From the NCBI GenBank assembly GCA_964511865.1, contig CAZEHW010000036.1:1-19495 (forward strand): a stretch of DNA of 19,495 nt. The letters run 5' to 3'. The stretch is from ChocPot-Mid sp964511865. GTDB lineage: Bacteria > Bacteroidota > Ignavibacteria > Kapaibacteriales > UBA2268. This document shows positions 6,370-15,123 of this stretch, piece by piece; positions within the stretch are counted from its first letter, which is position 1, and each line of letters starts with the position of its first letter. Both the position numbers and the translations under genes were made by a program. Under the pieces are notes generated by a model that did not search any database, was not told the DNA's origin, and saw only the letters and a program-made list of their open reading frames with translations.

Positions 6370-7803
6370 TTATTTTTTTATTTTTTGTAAACTTAGATAT
6401 TGTAATATACTTTGATTTAATGAAATTTTCAATGGTTTTTTTATAAATTTAATAGCAACCACTCTTTTACCTAAAGCCATTTGTATTTTATTGATATTTG
6501 CAAAAACAATTCCAATAATTTGCCATAAAACAAAACTAACCAGATTGTTTCCGCTAATAAAATTTATCAAAAACAAGTGAAGCATTAAGAAAAATAATAA
6601 ACCAGACCATCTTTGTAAATCATCCGGTAAATCGTCCCGGGCTTTTCTCATCATCAGATATTTTGCAGATGTTACAAATAGCGATATAAATATGCCAACA
6701 AATGCTATTAACCCGATTAGTCCCATTTCTGCCATTACAGCAATAAATGAGAAATCACCAAACTCAACTCCTTTTCGATTATTATAAGCAGTTAAGCCAA
6801 TACCTGCACCGGTGAGCCAATGACGTTCCCATATTTCCAAACCTACTTTTGCAGAATACATACGTACTCCAATGGACTCTCCTTCAGTACCTTGCTTTTT
6901 AGAAACAATCCCTGTTAATCTTTTAGAAAATAATTCAACCACACTTGTTCCGGCTATTGACTGAATAAGATTGTCCGTTGCTAAAATTAGTATAACAGAA
7001 GCTATTAATATATAAAAAAATGGCTTCAACCTTTTTGACCAGTGAAATACTAATATCCCGCCAATAATCAGAGCCATGCCTACAAAACCAGTCATTGAAA
7101 AACACAGGAACAAACTAATAAGTGAAACACCAAAAATTATGGAAGTTAGAATCTTTGATTGAAAAAAGTGTTTCGTCTTTTGAATAAATGGAACAATTAT
7201 CAATGCCTGTATTACTACATTGAATGAAGCTAAAGCCGATGGTTCAGAAAATATTGACGTTGCCCGGTAAAAATCTCCATAATGTAAACTTAATTGTTTT
7301 ACAGATTCAATATCATCAGAAAACCTGCCGGCTAAGCTTACATTCGTGAATTGCAACCATGCTAAAGGCAAATCATATGCTCTTGCGATTATTTGATAAA
7401 CTCCAAAAATATTTATTATCAAAGATATAATAAGCCAGGTTTGAGCTGCAGCTGTCCATGTTTTCGTTTCAAATCTGTAAGTTGCACAAATCAATGTAAA
7501 CATTATAAGAAAAATAAAATGAATCGAAGTTTTAAAAAACTGTATCATCTGAACTGTATCACCTTTTATCAGAGGTGCTATTCCTGAAAGCATTGCAGCA
7601 AAAATAAGAGCAAGCATAAAGAAAAGACCCGGATGTAAATGAAATTTTAATTCTTCTCCATCCCAAAACATCCTTTTTAAAAATAAAATAATAACTGCAA
7701 GAAATGCAAAATCTACAAGATTAACTCCGTATTTCGCAACTTCAAACAATTGATATGCATCAGTAAAAAATGCAACAAATACTATTATTATCAGAATATG
7801 CAT
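6370..7803 (-). CDS. O-antigen ligase / polymerase family membrane protein
   Basis: The 477-residue polytopic membrane protein has many hydrophobic helices from the first residues (MHILIIIVFVAFFTDAYQLF) to about residue 440, and a basic cytoplasmic tail. A large periplasmic loop contains the run HWLTGAGIGLTAYNNRKG followed by a hydrophobic stretch with EMGLIGLIAFVGIF. This is the recognisable Wzy_C (O-antigen ligase WaaL / polymerase) signature 'G.G...Y......H....' region. Such enzymes join or polymerise glycan chains on the periplasmic side of the inner membrane. An in-frame TAA three codons before ATG 7803 fixes the start. Ligase and polymerase cannot be told apart from sequence alone. It is followed directly by a methyltransferase gene. 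Confidence 0.82.
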   Translation of the reverse strand: MHILIIIVFVAFFTDAYQLFEVAKYGVNLVDFAFLAVIILFLKRMFWDGEELKFHLHPGLFFMLALIFAAMLSGIAPLIKGDTVQMIQFFKTSIHFIFLIMFTLICATYRFETKTWTAAAQTWLIISLIINIFGVYQIIARAYDLPLAWLQFTNVSLAGRFSDDIESVKQLSLHYGDFYRATSIFSEPSALASFNVVIQALIIVPFIQKTKHFFQSKILTSIIFGVSLISLFLCFSMTGFVGMALIIGGILVFHWSKRLKPFFYILIASVILILATDNLIQSIAGTSVVELFSKRLTGIVSKKQGTEGESIGVRMYSAKVGLEIWERHWLTGAGIGLTAYNNRKGVEFGDFSFIAVMAEMGLIGLIAFVGIFISLFVTSAKYLMMRKARDDLPDDLQRWSGLLFFLMLHLFLINFISGNNLVSFVLWQIIGIVFANINKIQMALGKRVVAIKFIKKPLKISLNQSILQYLSLQKIKK

Positions 7804-7928
7804 TATTCTTTAGTCATTATTTATTTAAATTTTTCTTTTAATTACAAATTAAATCAAATAACTTGCAATCGGTTTATATTACAAATTATAATTTTTTTTT
7901 TTTATAACAAGATAATAATAATAATGTG

Positions 7929-8741
7929 ATGTGTGAAATTGATGTTAAAGATATTAATTTAAAAGATTTTCCTGACCAAAATCTAAGGAATCGTATTAAA
8001 TTATCCTATAATTGGTTAGAAGAAAACAATGAAAATCTTTTTGATGGAGGTTGCTCTTACGGATATGGTACAAGATATCTATCTCAAAAAAGTACAAATA
8101 CTTACGCAATTGATATGAATAAAATCCACATAGCTGTTGCTAATGAAAAGTATAAAAATATTAATTTTAAAGTTGGCGTTCTTGAAGATACCGGCTACGA
8201 AGATTCTTTCTTTGATGCCATAGTACTTAACGATGTACTGGAACATACAAATGATAAAATTCAAACTCTAAGTGAAATGTACAGAATTTTAAAACCCGGA
8301 GCATATATTATTATTTCTACACCACATAAAGGACTTTTCGCATTTTTGGACCCATATAATTACGGTTACAATTTGAAAAAATATTTACCATTACTTTATA
8401 AAACTTTATATAAATTTATCCGGCTTATTAAGGAAAGAAAAATTCCCAAAGAGTTCAATCCCGAACATGAGCAAAAGCATTTTCATTATTCATTGAAAGA
8501 TTACAAAGAAATGTTGGCTCTCAGCCGTTTTAAGAATAATTATTCTATTGAGAAAATCTTTCGTTCAGGACTTTTGATCGAAGTTCTTGTAATGAATATC
8601 GAGTCAATCTTGAATATATTATTGCCTCAAAGAATTTCAAGGTTCTTGTTAAAACCTCTATCTTTACTCGCTGAAATAGACTATTGGATACCCTATGGAG
8701 TATTATCCTATAATATTGCTTTGAAAATAAGTAAAAAGTGA
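7929..8741 (+). CDS. Class I SAM-dependent methyltransferase (Methyltransf_11 type)
   Basis: The product is about 270 residues. Motif I is LFDGGCSYGYGTRYL, strand 2 ends in TYAIDMN, motif II/III is FDAIVLNDVLEHTND, and ILKPGAYIIISTPH follows; together these are the standard SAM-binding core. The C-terminal half (about 140-270) carries hydrophobic helices and a basic RLIKERK segment, suggesting membrane or lipid-linked substrates. It is divergent from the O-antigen ligase gene, which suggests a role in surface glycan or lipid methylation (inferred). The start is uncertain: ATG 7929 is preceded by GTG 7926, and an overlapping ATG-TGA pair sits at 7924-7929. An (AAT)n run precedes it and there is no Shine-Dalgarno. 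Confidence 0.85.
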   Translation: MCEIDVKDINLKDFPDQNLRNRIKLSYNWLEENNENLFDGGCSYGYGTRYLSQKSTNTYAIDMNKIHIAVANEKYKNINFKVGVLEDTGYEDSFFDAIVLNDVLEHTNDKIQTLSEMYRILKPGAYIIISTPHKGLFAFLDPYNYGYNLKKYLPLLYKTLYKFIRLIKERKIPKEFNPEHEQKHFHYSLKDYKEMLALSRFKNNYSIEKIFRSGLLIEVLVMNIESILNILLPQRISRFLLKPLSLLAEIDYWIPYGVLSYNIALKISKK

Positions 8742-8780
8742 ATAGCTAAAAATTAGATCATAATTTTTTAAAATAATAAA

Positions 8781-8823
8781 GGTCATAACCTTGCCGGTTA
8801 TGACCCTGTGGTCAATTGAACCA
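8781..8823. repeat. Intergenic inverted repeat between convergent genes
   Basis: A perfect 10-bp stem GGTCATAACC (8781-8790) / GGTTATGACC (8796-8805) with loop TTGCC is followed by the imperfect palindrome TGGTCAATTGAACCA (8809-8823). It lies between the ends of the methyltransferase and CPBP genes, so it may stop transcription from both sides, though no T-run follows. The GGTCAATTGA part is similar to the GGTCGATTGA core of the uvrA palindrome. Confidence 0.55.
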
Positions 8824-8900
8824 AAAAGTGTGCGTGTTTTTTAATTTTTGTCAATCGCTCATATATAATAACACATAAAAAGCTAAAACGTCTCAAAAAA

Positions 8901-9776
8901 TTAAAAAATACTTTCTGAAATCTCCCTTTTTAATAGCTTAGAACTTATATAAGGTGATGGCTTAGCATAATTCAAGGTAAGTGGCAGAGCTATCAGTAGC
9001 AATATTGTACCTATTAACCCTCCCTCAATACCATAGTTTCCACCAAATAACCAAACAGGAAGACTCCCGGAGTCAAGTCTAAAAATAGAATATCCAAATG
9101 AATTTCCGCTTATGCTCGAACCTAATAAAAATTGTTGTAGAAAATTCCAGAAAAAATGATAAAATATTGGTAAATAAAGTGATTTCGTCTGAATATACAT
9201 TACTCCTAATACTGTTCCGGCAATAAATGTATTTGTAAAAGCTATGAAACTAAAACTGTAATTACTAATATGAACTGTTGCAAATATTAAACTTGTAAAA
9301 ATTATAGTTATTGTAATTCCGAATTTATCTTTCAAAGACTGGAATACGATACCTCTGAAAAACAATTCTTCATTGGTTGAATAGAAGAAGAGAATAATTG
9401 TAAAATATATAAATCCTTCTGTAATCTCAAAATCTGTAAATATATTTAATTTAAATAAGTAAAGAAATCCACTTGTGATGATAAAAGGTATAAAAACGAA
9501 TAAAAATGATAGAAAAATATCCTTATGTGTTTCTTTTGTGAATTGTAAACCGAATGAAAATAAATACTTCCCGGAACGATATTCTTCGATAATAACTGAA
9601 GCAAGAATCAATGAAATAAATGTAATAACCGAGTTATCATAATAATAGTAGAAGAAATCAGAATATGATTGATAGATTCTGCATATATAATCAATAGGAA
9701 AATAGAAAAAAGCTACCAATCCCAAATATATCAGAATTCTTTTCCACCATGAAGCAAGTATTTTTTCTGTATTCAA
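8901..9776 (-). CDS. CPBP-family intramembrane metalloprotease
   Basis: The 291-residue polytopic membrane protein carries the three CPBP/Abi motifs: EELFFR (Glu136-Glu137...Arg141), FATVHIS with His169, and YHFFWNF with His207 and Asn211. These residues bind the metal and catalyse proteolysis inside the membrane, in the family of Ras-converting CAAX protease Rce1. In bacteria many members are of unknown role; some give bacteriocin self-immunity or process peptides. The motifs are complete, so an active enzyme is expected. The start appears to be TTG at 9776, since an in-frame TAA lies 21 bases upstream and no ATG occurs until much later. An (AAT)n run sits directly before it. No peptide substrate gene is seen nearby. 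It is divergent from the LtaS-like gene. Confidence 0.87.
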   Translation of the reverse strand: MNTEKILASWWKRILIYLGLVAFFYFPIDYICRIYQSYSDFFYYYYDNSVITFISLILASVIIEEYRSGKYLFSFGLQFTKETHKDIFLSFLFVFIPFIITSGFLYLFKLNIFTDFEITEGFIYFTIILFFYSTNEELFFRGIVFQSLKDKFGITITIIFTSLIFATVHISNYSFSFIAFTNTFIAGTVLGVMYIQTKSLYLPIFYHFFWNFLQQFLLGSSISGNSFGYSIFRLDSGSLPVWLFGGNYGIEGGLIGTILLLIALPLTLNYAKPSPYISSKLLKREISESIF

Positions 9777-9777
9777 A

Positions 9778-9794
9778 TTATTATTATTATTATT
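9778..9794. repeat. (TTA)n trinucleotide run upstream of the CPBP gene
   Basis: Five and two-thirds units of TTA lie immediately before the TTG start. A similar (ATA)n run lies at 7912-7923 before the methyltransferase gene. As coding-strand AAT they stay in frame with the CPBP gene. They could vary in length, but such runs are also expected in AT-rich intergenic DNA. Confidence 0.5.
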
Positions 9795-9864
9795 TTAAAA
9801 TTAATATAATACAAACTTCAAAAACATTTTAAACATAACAAATTATTTTCTCAATTATTCTCTT

Positions 9865-9873
9865 TATTTTTGC
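9865..9873 (+). promoter_or_regulatory. Probable -7 box of the LtaS-like gene
   Basis: TATTTTTGC matches the Bacteroidota -7 consensus TAnnTTTGC exactly. It stands about 29 bp before the TTG start, leaving a leader of about 20 bases that contains GAGG. I see no clear TTTG -33 box. Confidence 0.4.
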
Positions 9874-9901
9874 ACTTTAATATTTTAGTTGAGGTTAAAA
9901 A

Positions 9902-11818
9902 TTGGAATTCAGAAATAAATTTGCTTTAAAACAATTATTGCTTTTCTTGGCAATATTCTCATTCTTCAGGATAGTTCTATACTTTTTGTATAGTGATTAT
10001 TTTGCTGAGCTAACATTTACTCAGATTCTAACTTCGTTTATTGATGGGATTAGATTTGATTTATCAATAATTCTCACTTTTGCAGGATTACCTCTTTTTT
10101 TGATAAATCTGCCTGTGATGAGTAAGCTATGGCTTAAAATCTGGGGTATAGTTGTTACAATTGTAATTATAGCTATGCTTTTAATACTTGTTGGAGATGT
10201 ATTTTACTTCGATGTTGTCGACCGCCATCTCGGAGATGATTTACTTCTTGCTTTGGACGATGCCGATTTTATCTGGTCTTTTGCAATTAACCAGTATTGG
10301 TATGTTCTAATTGCATTTATGTTGTCCTTTACTTTCTATATACGTAATATGCTACGGAAAATTAATCGCTATTTCGAAAAAAATAAACCAAAATTATTAA
10401 AAGAAATTATTCTGCAGGTAGCTATTATCCTATTTATCGTAATTGGCATTAGAGGTTCTTTTGGAGATAAACCAATCAACGTAATTAATGCTTTTGGTCA
10501 GGGTTCAAGCGAATATGGGAACTTGACCTTAAACGGAGTATTTAGTGTATATCATGTTAGCCGTAGTGCAGGAAAAATCAAACACAATTTTTATCCAAAA
10601 AATGAGGCAAATTCTCATGCTTTATCTCTGATAATCGAACAAAATGATGTTGTCCCCGATAAAGAATATGCATTGATGAGGAAATTTAAAAATTTTGCAA
10701 TAAAAAATACAGGACTGCAAAAATTGAATGTTGTTTTCTTTCTTTTGGAAAGCTGGACACCTCAATACATTGATTGCTACTCTCACAAAGGATATGGTGT
10801 AACACCAAACTTCGATACAATTGCTCAAAATGGATCAAAATTTACAAACTATTACGCAAATGGAGACCGTAGTATTTATGGATTAACTGCAACATTACTT
10901 GGTATTCCTCAGCCATTGGGTATCCCCTATTTGGGAACGGGATTGGAATTATACAATATATTCAGAATTGGAAAAATCTTTGATGCATTAGGTTATAGAA
11001 CCATTTTTGCTCAAACATCAAGCAGTGGTTCTTACAGAGTAGATGCAATAGCAAAAGGTTTGGGATTCAAAGAATATTATGCTCAGGAAGATTTTCCAAA
11101 AACTAATATTTATAAAACAAACGAGATACCACATTTTGGGTGGGACTATGAAGCATTAATGTTTTTGGAAAAGAAAATCAGTGAACAAAACAAACCTTTT
11201 TTTACTTATCTGTTCACCGGAACAACTCACGAAGAATATGTTTTACCGGATAAAAAATTTGAAAAATATCCTCATCAGCGAAATAATATTAATGGCTTCT
11301 TAAATACCTTATATTATTCCGATTGGGCTTTCGGGGAATTCTTTAAAAAAGCAAAGAACAGACCTTGGTTCAAAAATACAATATTTGTATTTACATCTGA
11401 CCATTGCAACAGATATACAGGAAAGTCTATTCCTGAAAAATTCATGATACCTTTGGTCATTTATGCTCCCGGAATAATTCAGCCGGATGAATCAGATATT
11501 CTGTCTTCACAGGCAGATGTACCTGCTACCATATTTGATATTTTGAATATTCAAACAGAATACTCAGGAACAGGAAAAAGTTTATTGCAAAATTATAAAC
11601 ATAGATTTGTTCTTGGGCGGAGAGGTGAAACAATGTTTTATGTTAATCAAAATGGTATTTTACAGCACAATCTCAATACGATGCTTGAAAATCAATTATT
11701 TGATAATCATCCGAATAAAACTGATAGAGTAAAAACGTTAAATAATTTGAAAAAAGATTTGCTGTCAGTTGACCAATTCTTGTATAGTCTGATAAAAACA
11801 AATAGGTTTTATAAGTAA
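9902..11818 (+). CDS. LtaS-like sulfatase-fold transferase (membrane phosphoglycerol/phosphoethanolamine transferase family)
   Basis: The 638-residue product has about five N-terminal membrane helices (roughly 10-185) and a C-terminal extracytoplasmic alkaline-phosphatase-fold domain (about 270-600). Metal-site and nucleophile landmarks are FFLLESW (Glu283), the nucleophile region NGDRSIYGLTATLLG (Ser324 in the Thr/Ser position), TGTTHEEY (His443) and FVFTSDHCNR (Asp500-His501). The family moves phosphoglycerol or phosphoethanolamine from phospholipid to glycans or lipids in the envelope; the donor and acceptor here cannot be told. It may modify the surface glycans implied by the nearby ligase and methyltransferases (inference). 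The start is TTG 9902: GAGG precedes it and an in-frame TAA lies two codons upstream. A strong terminator follows the stop codon. Confidence 0.88.
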   Translation: MEFRNKFALKQLLLFLAIFSFFRIVLYFLYSDYFAELTFTQILTSFIDGIRFDLSIILTFAGLPLFLINLPVMSKLWLKIWGIVVTIVIIAMLLILVGDVFYFDVVDRHLGDDLLLALDDADFIWSFAINQYWYVLIAFMLSFTFYIRNMLRKINRYFEKNKPKLLKEIILQVAIILFIVIGIRGSFGDKPINVINAFGQGSSEYGNLTLNGVFSVYHVSRSAGKIKHNFYPKNEANSHALSLIIEQNDVVPDKEYALMRKFKNFAIKNTGLQKLNVVFFLLESWTPQYIDCYSHKGYGVTPNFDTIAQNGSKFTNYYANGDRSIYGLTATLLGIPQPLGIPYLGTGLELYNIFRIGKIFDALGYRTIFAQTSSSGSYRVDAIAKGLGFKEYYAQEDFPKTNIYKTNEIPHFGWDYEALMFLEKKISEQNKPFFTYLFTGTTHEEYVLPDKKFEKYPHQRNNINGFLNTLYYSDWAFGEFFKKAKNRPWFKNTIFVFTSDHCNRYTGKSIPEKFMIPLVIYAPGIIQPDESDILSSQADVPATIFDILNIQTEYSGTGKSLLQNYKHRFVLGRRGETMFYVNQNGILQHNLNTMLENQLFDNHPNKTDRVKTLNNLKKDLLSVDQFLYSLIKTNRFYK

Positions 11819-11854
11819 AAAAAAAGACCGAACAAATTCGTCCGGTCTTTTTTT
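11819..11854. terminator. Bidirectional rho-independent terminator
   Basis: The A-run plus GACCG (ending 11830) pairs with CGGTC plus a T-run (from 11843), around an inner CGAA-CAAA-TTCG hairpin. It has A-run/T-run flanks on both strands and lies between the convergent ends of the LtaS-like and OmpA-like genes, so it should serve both. Confidence 0.85.
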
Positions 11855-11872
11855 AAAATCAATAAGAATCAT

Positions 11873-13135
11873 TTATTTTGTTCTGATAAACTCAACTCTT
11901 CTGTTCTTCTGTTTATTAGCATCAGTTGTATTTGGTAAAATCGGATCTGTTTCTCCCATACCTTTTGTTGACAATCTTGATTCTTTAATTCCTTTATTTA
12001 CGAACCATTCTTTAACAGCATCAGCTCTGTCCTGAGATAGTTTCAGATTATTTGCAGGATCACCTACATTATCAGTATGACCTAAAACCTCTATTTCCAT
12101 ATCTTCAGCCGCTTTCAGAGCTCTGAGAGCCATCCCCAAAATCCTTTCGGACTTATTGGTTATTGTGGCTTTTCCTGTTTCAAACTCAATCCCGCGAAGG
12201 ATTAATTTTTCTCCTGGTTTAATGCTTAAAATATCATCATCTGCATCTAATGGGTCAGCACCATTCTTCACTTCGATACCATCTTTAATTCCACCACCGT
12301 CAGTATCTGGGTCTTTAGGATTTGTCTTGTATTTCTTGACTTCTTCCCCATCGAGTAAACCATCACCGTCTGTATCTGGATTGTTCGGGTCTGTTCCGAT
12401 TTTAGCTTCTTCTTCGTCCGGTAAACCGTCACCGTCTGAATCCTTTGCAAAGTCAACAATATTATATAGCACGGATAATCTGATAATATGATTACCATCT
12501 AAAATATCATCATGAACAGGATTTAAGTCATCTGTTAATGAAGTATTGTAACTATAGCTAAAATCAAGTCCAAATTTCTGATTAAAATAATGAGTCAAGC
12601 CGACACCTAACGGAATATTTAAAGTAAAACCATTATACTCATAAGCAGGACTTGCATAATTACCGTTTTGCCAGTCTTCTTCCTGATAATTATTGAAAGG
12701 TACTTCGTCAACATTATACATTAACCCGCCAACACCGGCAAAGCCATATAATCCCCAATGGTCAGTTGAAAATGGATAATAACGCAGTCTAAGGTCAAAA
12801 TTCATATATGTAGTTGCGTATTTAGAGAATCCTTCGATATTGCCGCTTACAGGTCCAATATAACCTGTTGTCGGGTCCATAACATTATCAGATGTACCAT
12901 TTGTGAAATAAGCAAAAGTAAATTCAGGTGTCAAACCATTACCTAAACCATTCCTCCAAAGTGCTAGGAAGTTAAATTCAGGACCAAATGTCCTGTCCTC
13001 GTTTCGTGCTTCGTTTATACCATAAGTTAAACCTGCACCTACTCCGATAGCCAATCCTTTATCCTGGGCAACCAAATTTACAGTCATTAGCCCAGCAAAG
13101 ACAAATACACATAAGTAAATCATAAATTTTTTCAT
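11873..13135 (-). CDS. OmpA-family outer-membrane protein with thrombospondin type 3 repeats
   Basis: The 420-residue product has a signal peptide (MKKFMIYLCVFVFAGLMTVNLVAQ, cleavage near residue 24), an N-terminal beta-barrel-like region (about 27-228, alternating aromatic strands), and three calcium-binding TSP3 repeats (about 231-300; D.D.DG..D motifs such as DSDGDGLPDEEE and DTDGDGLLDGEE). A C-terminal OmpA domain follows (about 310-420) with GHTDNVG (Asp355) and LSQDRADAV (Arg370), the residues that bind meso-diaminopimelate of peptidoglycan. The protein should tie the outer membrane to the wall, with a calcium-stiffened linker. This architecture is common in Bacteroidota and relatives. 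The third TSP3 repeat reads DTDGGGIKD, a degenerate calcium loop. It appears to be a single-gene unit. Confidence 0.93.
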   Translation of the reverse strand: MKKFMIYLCVFVFAGLMTVNLVAQDKGLAIGVGAGLTYGINEARNEDRTFGPEFNFLALWRNGLGNGLTPEFTFAYFTNGTSDNVMDPTTGYIGPVSGNIEGFSKYATTYMNFDLRLRYYPFSTDHWGLYGFAGVGGLMYNVDEVPFNNYQEEDWQNGNYASPAYEYNGFTLNIPLGVGLTHYFNQKFGLDFSYSYNTSLTDDLNPVHDDILDGNHIIRLSVLYNIVDFAKDSDGDGLPDEEEAKIGTDPNNPDTDGDGLLDGEEVKKYKTNPKDPDTDGGGIKDGIEVKNGADPLDADDDILSIKPGEKLILRGIEFETGKATITNKSERILGMALRALKAAEDMEIEVLGHTDNVGDPANNLKLSQDRADAVKEWFVNKGIKESRLSTKGMGETDPILPNTTDANKQKNRRVEFIRTK

Positions 13136-13210
13136 AACAATCCCTATGTAAAATTAAAAAATATTAATAGTAAATAAATTATAGGTTAACAAAACTATTA
13201 AATTAATTTG

Positions 13211-13224
13211 TATTTTGCAAAATA
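13211..13224 (-). promoter_or_regulatory. Possible ompA-like promoter within a palindrome
   Basis: TATTTTGCAAAATA is a perfect 14-bp palindrome. Its minus-strand half TATTTTGC resembles the TAnnTTTG -7 box with one T missing, about 80 bp before the start of the OmpA-like gene. The promoter role is tentative. Confidence 0.25.
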
Positions 13225-13262
13225 AAAAAATATAAAACTACTTGATTTTATTAAAATTTAGT

Positions 13263-13313
13263 AAAAAATTAAGGAAGATCTAACTTAATTATCATAGATA
13301 TACCTTCCTAAAT
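13263..13313 (-). terminator. Probable gcvT terminator
   Basis: On the minus strand TTTAGGAAG pairs with CTTCCTTAA (one mismatch), extended by inner ATCTA / TAGAT arms, and is followed by TTTTTT. It starts about 14 bp after the gcvT stop. The stem is AT-rich with a large loop, so strength is uncertain. Confidence 0.55.
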
Positions 13314-13326
13314 TAAAATTAATTTT

Positions 13327-14415
13327 TTACAAAAATGGAAACTTCACAACTTCAGCAGGAAATGTTTTTCCCCTTGCTTCAATTTCAATTTGTGAACCGG
13401 GATTCATGTATTCTTTTGCAACATAACCCATACCTATTGGTTTATTAAGTGATGGAGACAAGTTGCCGCTTGTAACAACCCCGATTTCCTTTCCCTCAGC
13501 AAAAATTTTATAACCATGCCTCGCAATAAACTTATCTGCTTTTACTTCAAAACCAACGAGTTTCCTCTTAATTCCTTCTTCTTTAACTTTAGCAATAACA
13601 TCGCTTGCATTGAATGTGCCTTTTGCAAGTTTTGTTATCCAACCCAAACCTGCTTCGAGTGGATTGGTTGTTTGGTCAATATCATTTCCGTAAAGACAAT
13701 AACCTTTTTCCAATCTTAATGTATCGCGGCAGCCCAATCCTACGGCTTCAATTCCAAATTCCTTACCCGCTTGAAAAACTTTATCCCAAATCATTTTTGA
13801 AGTTTCAAAATCACCGCGGAAATAAAGCTCAAAACCCAATTCACCGGTATAACCGGTTCTCGAGATAATCATATCAATCCCAGCTAATTTACCTAAGCGG
13901 TAATTGTAAAATTCAATATCAGATAAATTAACATTAGTCAGTTTTTGCAAAATTTTTAAACTTTCCGGTCCTTGTACAGCAAGTAAATTAACAGCATCTG
14001 TTTCATTTTTCAATTGAACATCAAACCCTTCGCTGTTTTTTATGCACCAGTCCCAATCCTTGTCAATATTAGCACCATTGACAACCAACATGAAAAATTC
14101 CGGTTCCATATAATAAACTAGTAAATCGTCAACTATTCCACCTTCGGGATAACACATCGCAGAATACTGAACTTTTCCTTCTGACAATTTAGATGCATCA
14201 TTAATCGTAATTTTTTGAACAAAAGCCAGAGCATCTTTCCCTCTTACTTCAAATTCGCCCATGTGTGAAACATCGAAAACACCAACAGCAGAACGAACTA
14301 TCTTATGTTCGTGAATAATCCCGTTTGGATATTGGACAGGCATTTCATAACCTGCAAAAGGAACCATTTTGGCTCCCAATTCTTTGTGAATCGCATTAAA
14401 AATAGTATATTTCAT
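13327..14415 (-). CDS. gcvT: Glycine cleavage system aminomethyltransferase (T protein)
   Basis: GcvT takes the aminomethyl group from lipoylated H protein, releases ammonia and makes 5,10-methylene-tetrahydrofolate. The 362-residue length is typical. Family landmarks are HKELGAKMVPFAGYEMPVQY (11-30), VGVFDVSHMGEFEVRG (44-59), GGIVDDLLVY (92-101, the catalytic Asp region), SRTGYTGELGFELYF, and GLGCRDTLRLEKGYCLYGND, ending in an ordinary C-terminal barrel (GMGYV, PAEVVKFPFL). ATG 14415 is preceded by GAGGT. The other glycine cleavage genes (gcvH, gcvP) are not in this window, and no glycine riboswitch is evident in the 82 bp upstream. The comEA-like gene precedes it on the same strand and may be co-transcribed. 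Confidence 0.96.
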   Translation of the reverse strand: MKYTIFNAIHKELGAKMVPFAGYEMPVQYPNGIIHEHKIVRSAVGVFDVSHMGEFEVRGKDALAFVQKITINDASKLSEGKVQYSAMCYPEGGIVDDLLVYYMEPEFFMLVVNGANIDKDWDWCIKNSEGFDVQLKNETDAVNLLAVQGPESLKILQKLTNVNLSDIEFYNYRLGKLAGIDMIISRTGYTGELGFELYFRGDFETSKMIWDKVFQAGKEFGIEAVGLGCRDTLRLEKGYCLYGNDIDQTTNPLEAGLGWITKLAKGTFNASDVIAKVKEEGIKRKLVGFEVKADKFIARHGYKIFAEGKEIGVVTSGNLSPSLNKPIGMGYVAKEYMNPGSQIEIEARGKTFPAEVVKFPFL

Positions 14416-14497
14416 ATCTACCTCAAAATATAAATCTCATTAAAAAATAAATTATATTCAATTATTAAAAAATCAAGGAATGCAATTTGCAAAAAAA

Positions 14498-14986
14498 TCA
14501 TTTAACCTCAATAAAAGGTCTCATTTTTTCAAACTTTTTATGTCCTATACCTTTGATATTCATAATGTCAGAAGGATTTGTAAATTCTTGTTTTGAGCGG
14601 TATTCGATAATTTTAAGGGCGGTACTCTCCCCTACTCCCGGCAGTTTCATTAATTCAAGTTTGGAAGCAGTATTAATATTAATTGTTCCGGAGGAAATTT
14701 TCGGTTTTTTTTGAAAGCCGGGTTTTTTAATAACCGTATCACCTTTTTCAAGTTCAGGGTTTGTATTGTTTTTATTATCAGTTCCTGTATATGTGGTTTT
14801 TTGTGCTTCTGCCAAGCTATCCAAAGCAGAATATATCTGTTGATTTATTGCTTTAGTATCACTTTTTTCAGTATCGAAAGTCTTAATAGTAAGCCCGATA
14901 ATTAATCCAAGAAGAATAATTGAGCTGATTGTTAACTCAGCTTTAGAAACACCAAAAATATTTTGCAGTTTAGCAACTATACTCAT
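14498..14986 (-). CDS. ComEA-like membrane-anchored helix-hairpin-helix protein
   Basis: The 162-residue product has one membrane helix near the N-terminus (about 18-36), a polar and probably disordered linker (37-98), and a C-terminal double helix-hairpin-helix domain: ININTASKLELMKLPGVGE (about 102-120) and IMNIKGIGHKKFEKMRPFI (about 141-159). This is the ComEA / ComEA-like domain that binds double-stranded DNA without sequence specificity, used in the periplasm to pull in transforming DNA. A membrane anchor with an outward DNA-binding domain agrees with that role. No other competence genes are in the window, so competence function is inferred. ATG 14986 begins the frame. The tail ends right after the second HhH motif, as is usual. 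Confidence 0.9.
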   Translation of the reverse strand: MSIVAKLQNIFGVSKAELTISSIILLGLIIGLTIKTFDTEKSDTKAINQQIYSALDSLAEAQKTTYTGTDNKNNTNPELEKGDTVIKKPGFQKKPKISSGTININTASKLELMKLPGVGESTALKIIEYRSKQEFTNPSDIMNIKGIGHKKFEKMRPFIEVK

Positions 14987-15123
14987 AAATAATCATTAAC
15001 AATTAAGAATATACAAAGTTAAGAAAGATTCATGAAATTATAAAAGGAAGCAAAATATAAAAGCATTTCCTCAAAATTCTGAAAAAATATTTTCCTTATC
15101 TCAAACATTTTAAATATATTGCA

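Noticed and set aside
8901..9776. CPBP protease as an immunity or toxin-antitoxin partner
   Set aside because: No small leader peptide, bacteriocin or toxin gene is visible beside it; the link would rest on family name alone.
12156..12491. Plus-strand 111-codon open frame opposite the OmpA-like gene
   Set aside because: It is the antisense shadow of the repetitive TSP3 coding region (biased Asp/Gly codons read as Ser/Pro), with no independent signal.
14416..14497. Possible glycine riboswitch upstream of gcvT
   Set aside because: Only 82 AT-rich bases lie between comEA-like and gcvT, with none of the conserved glycine riboswitch core; too short for the aptamer.
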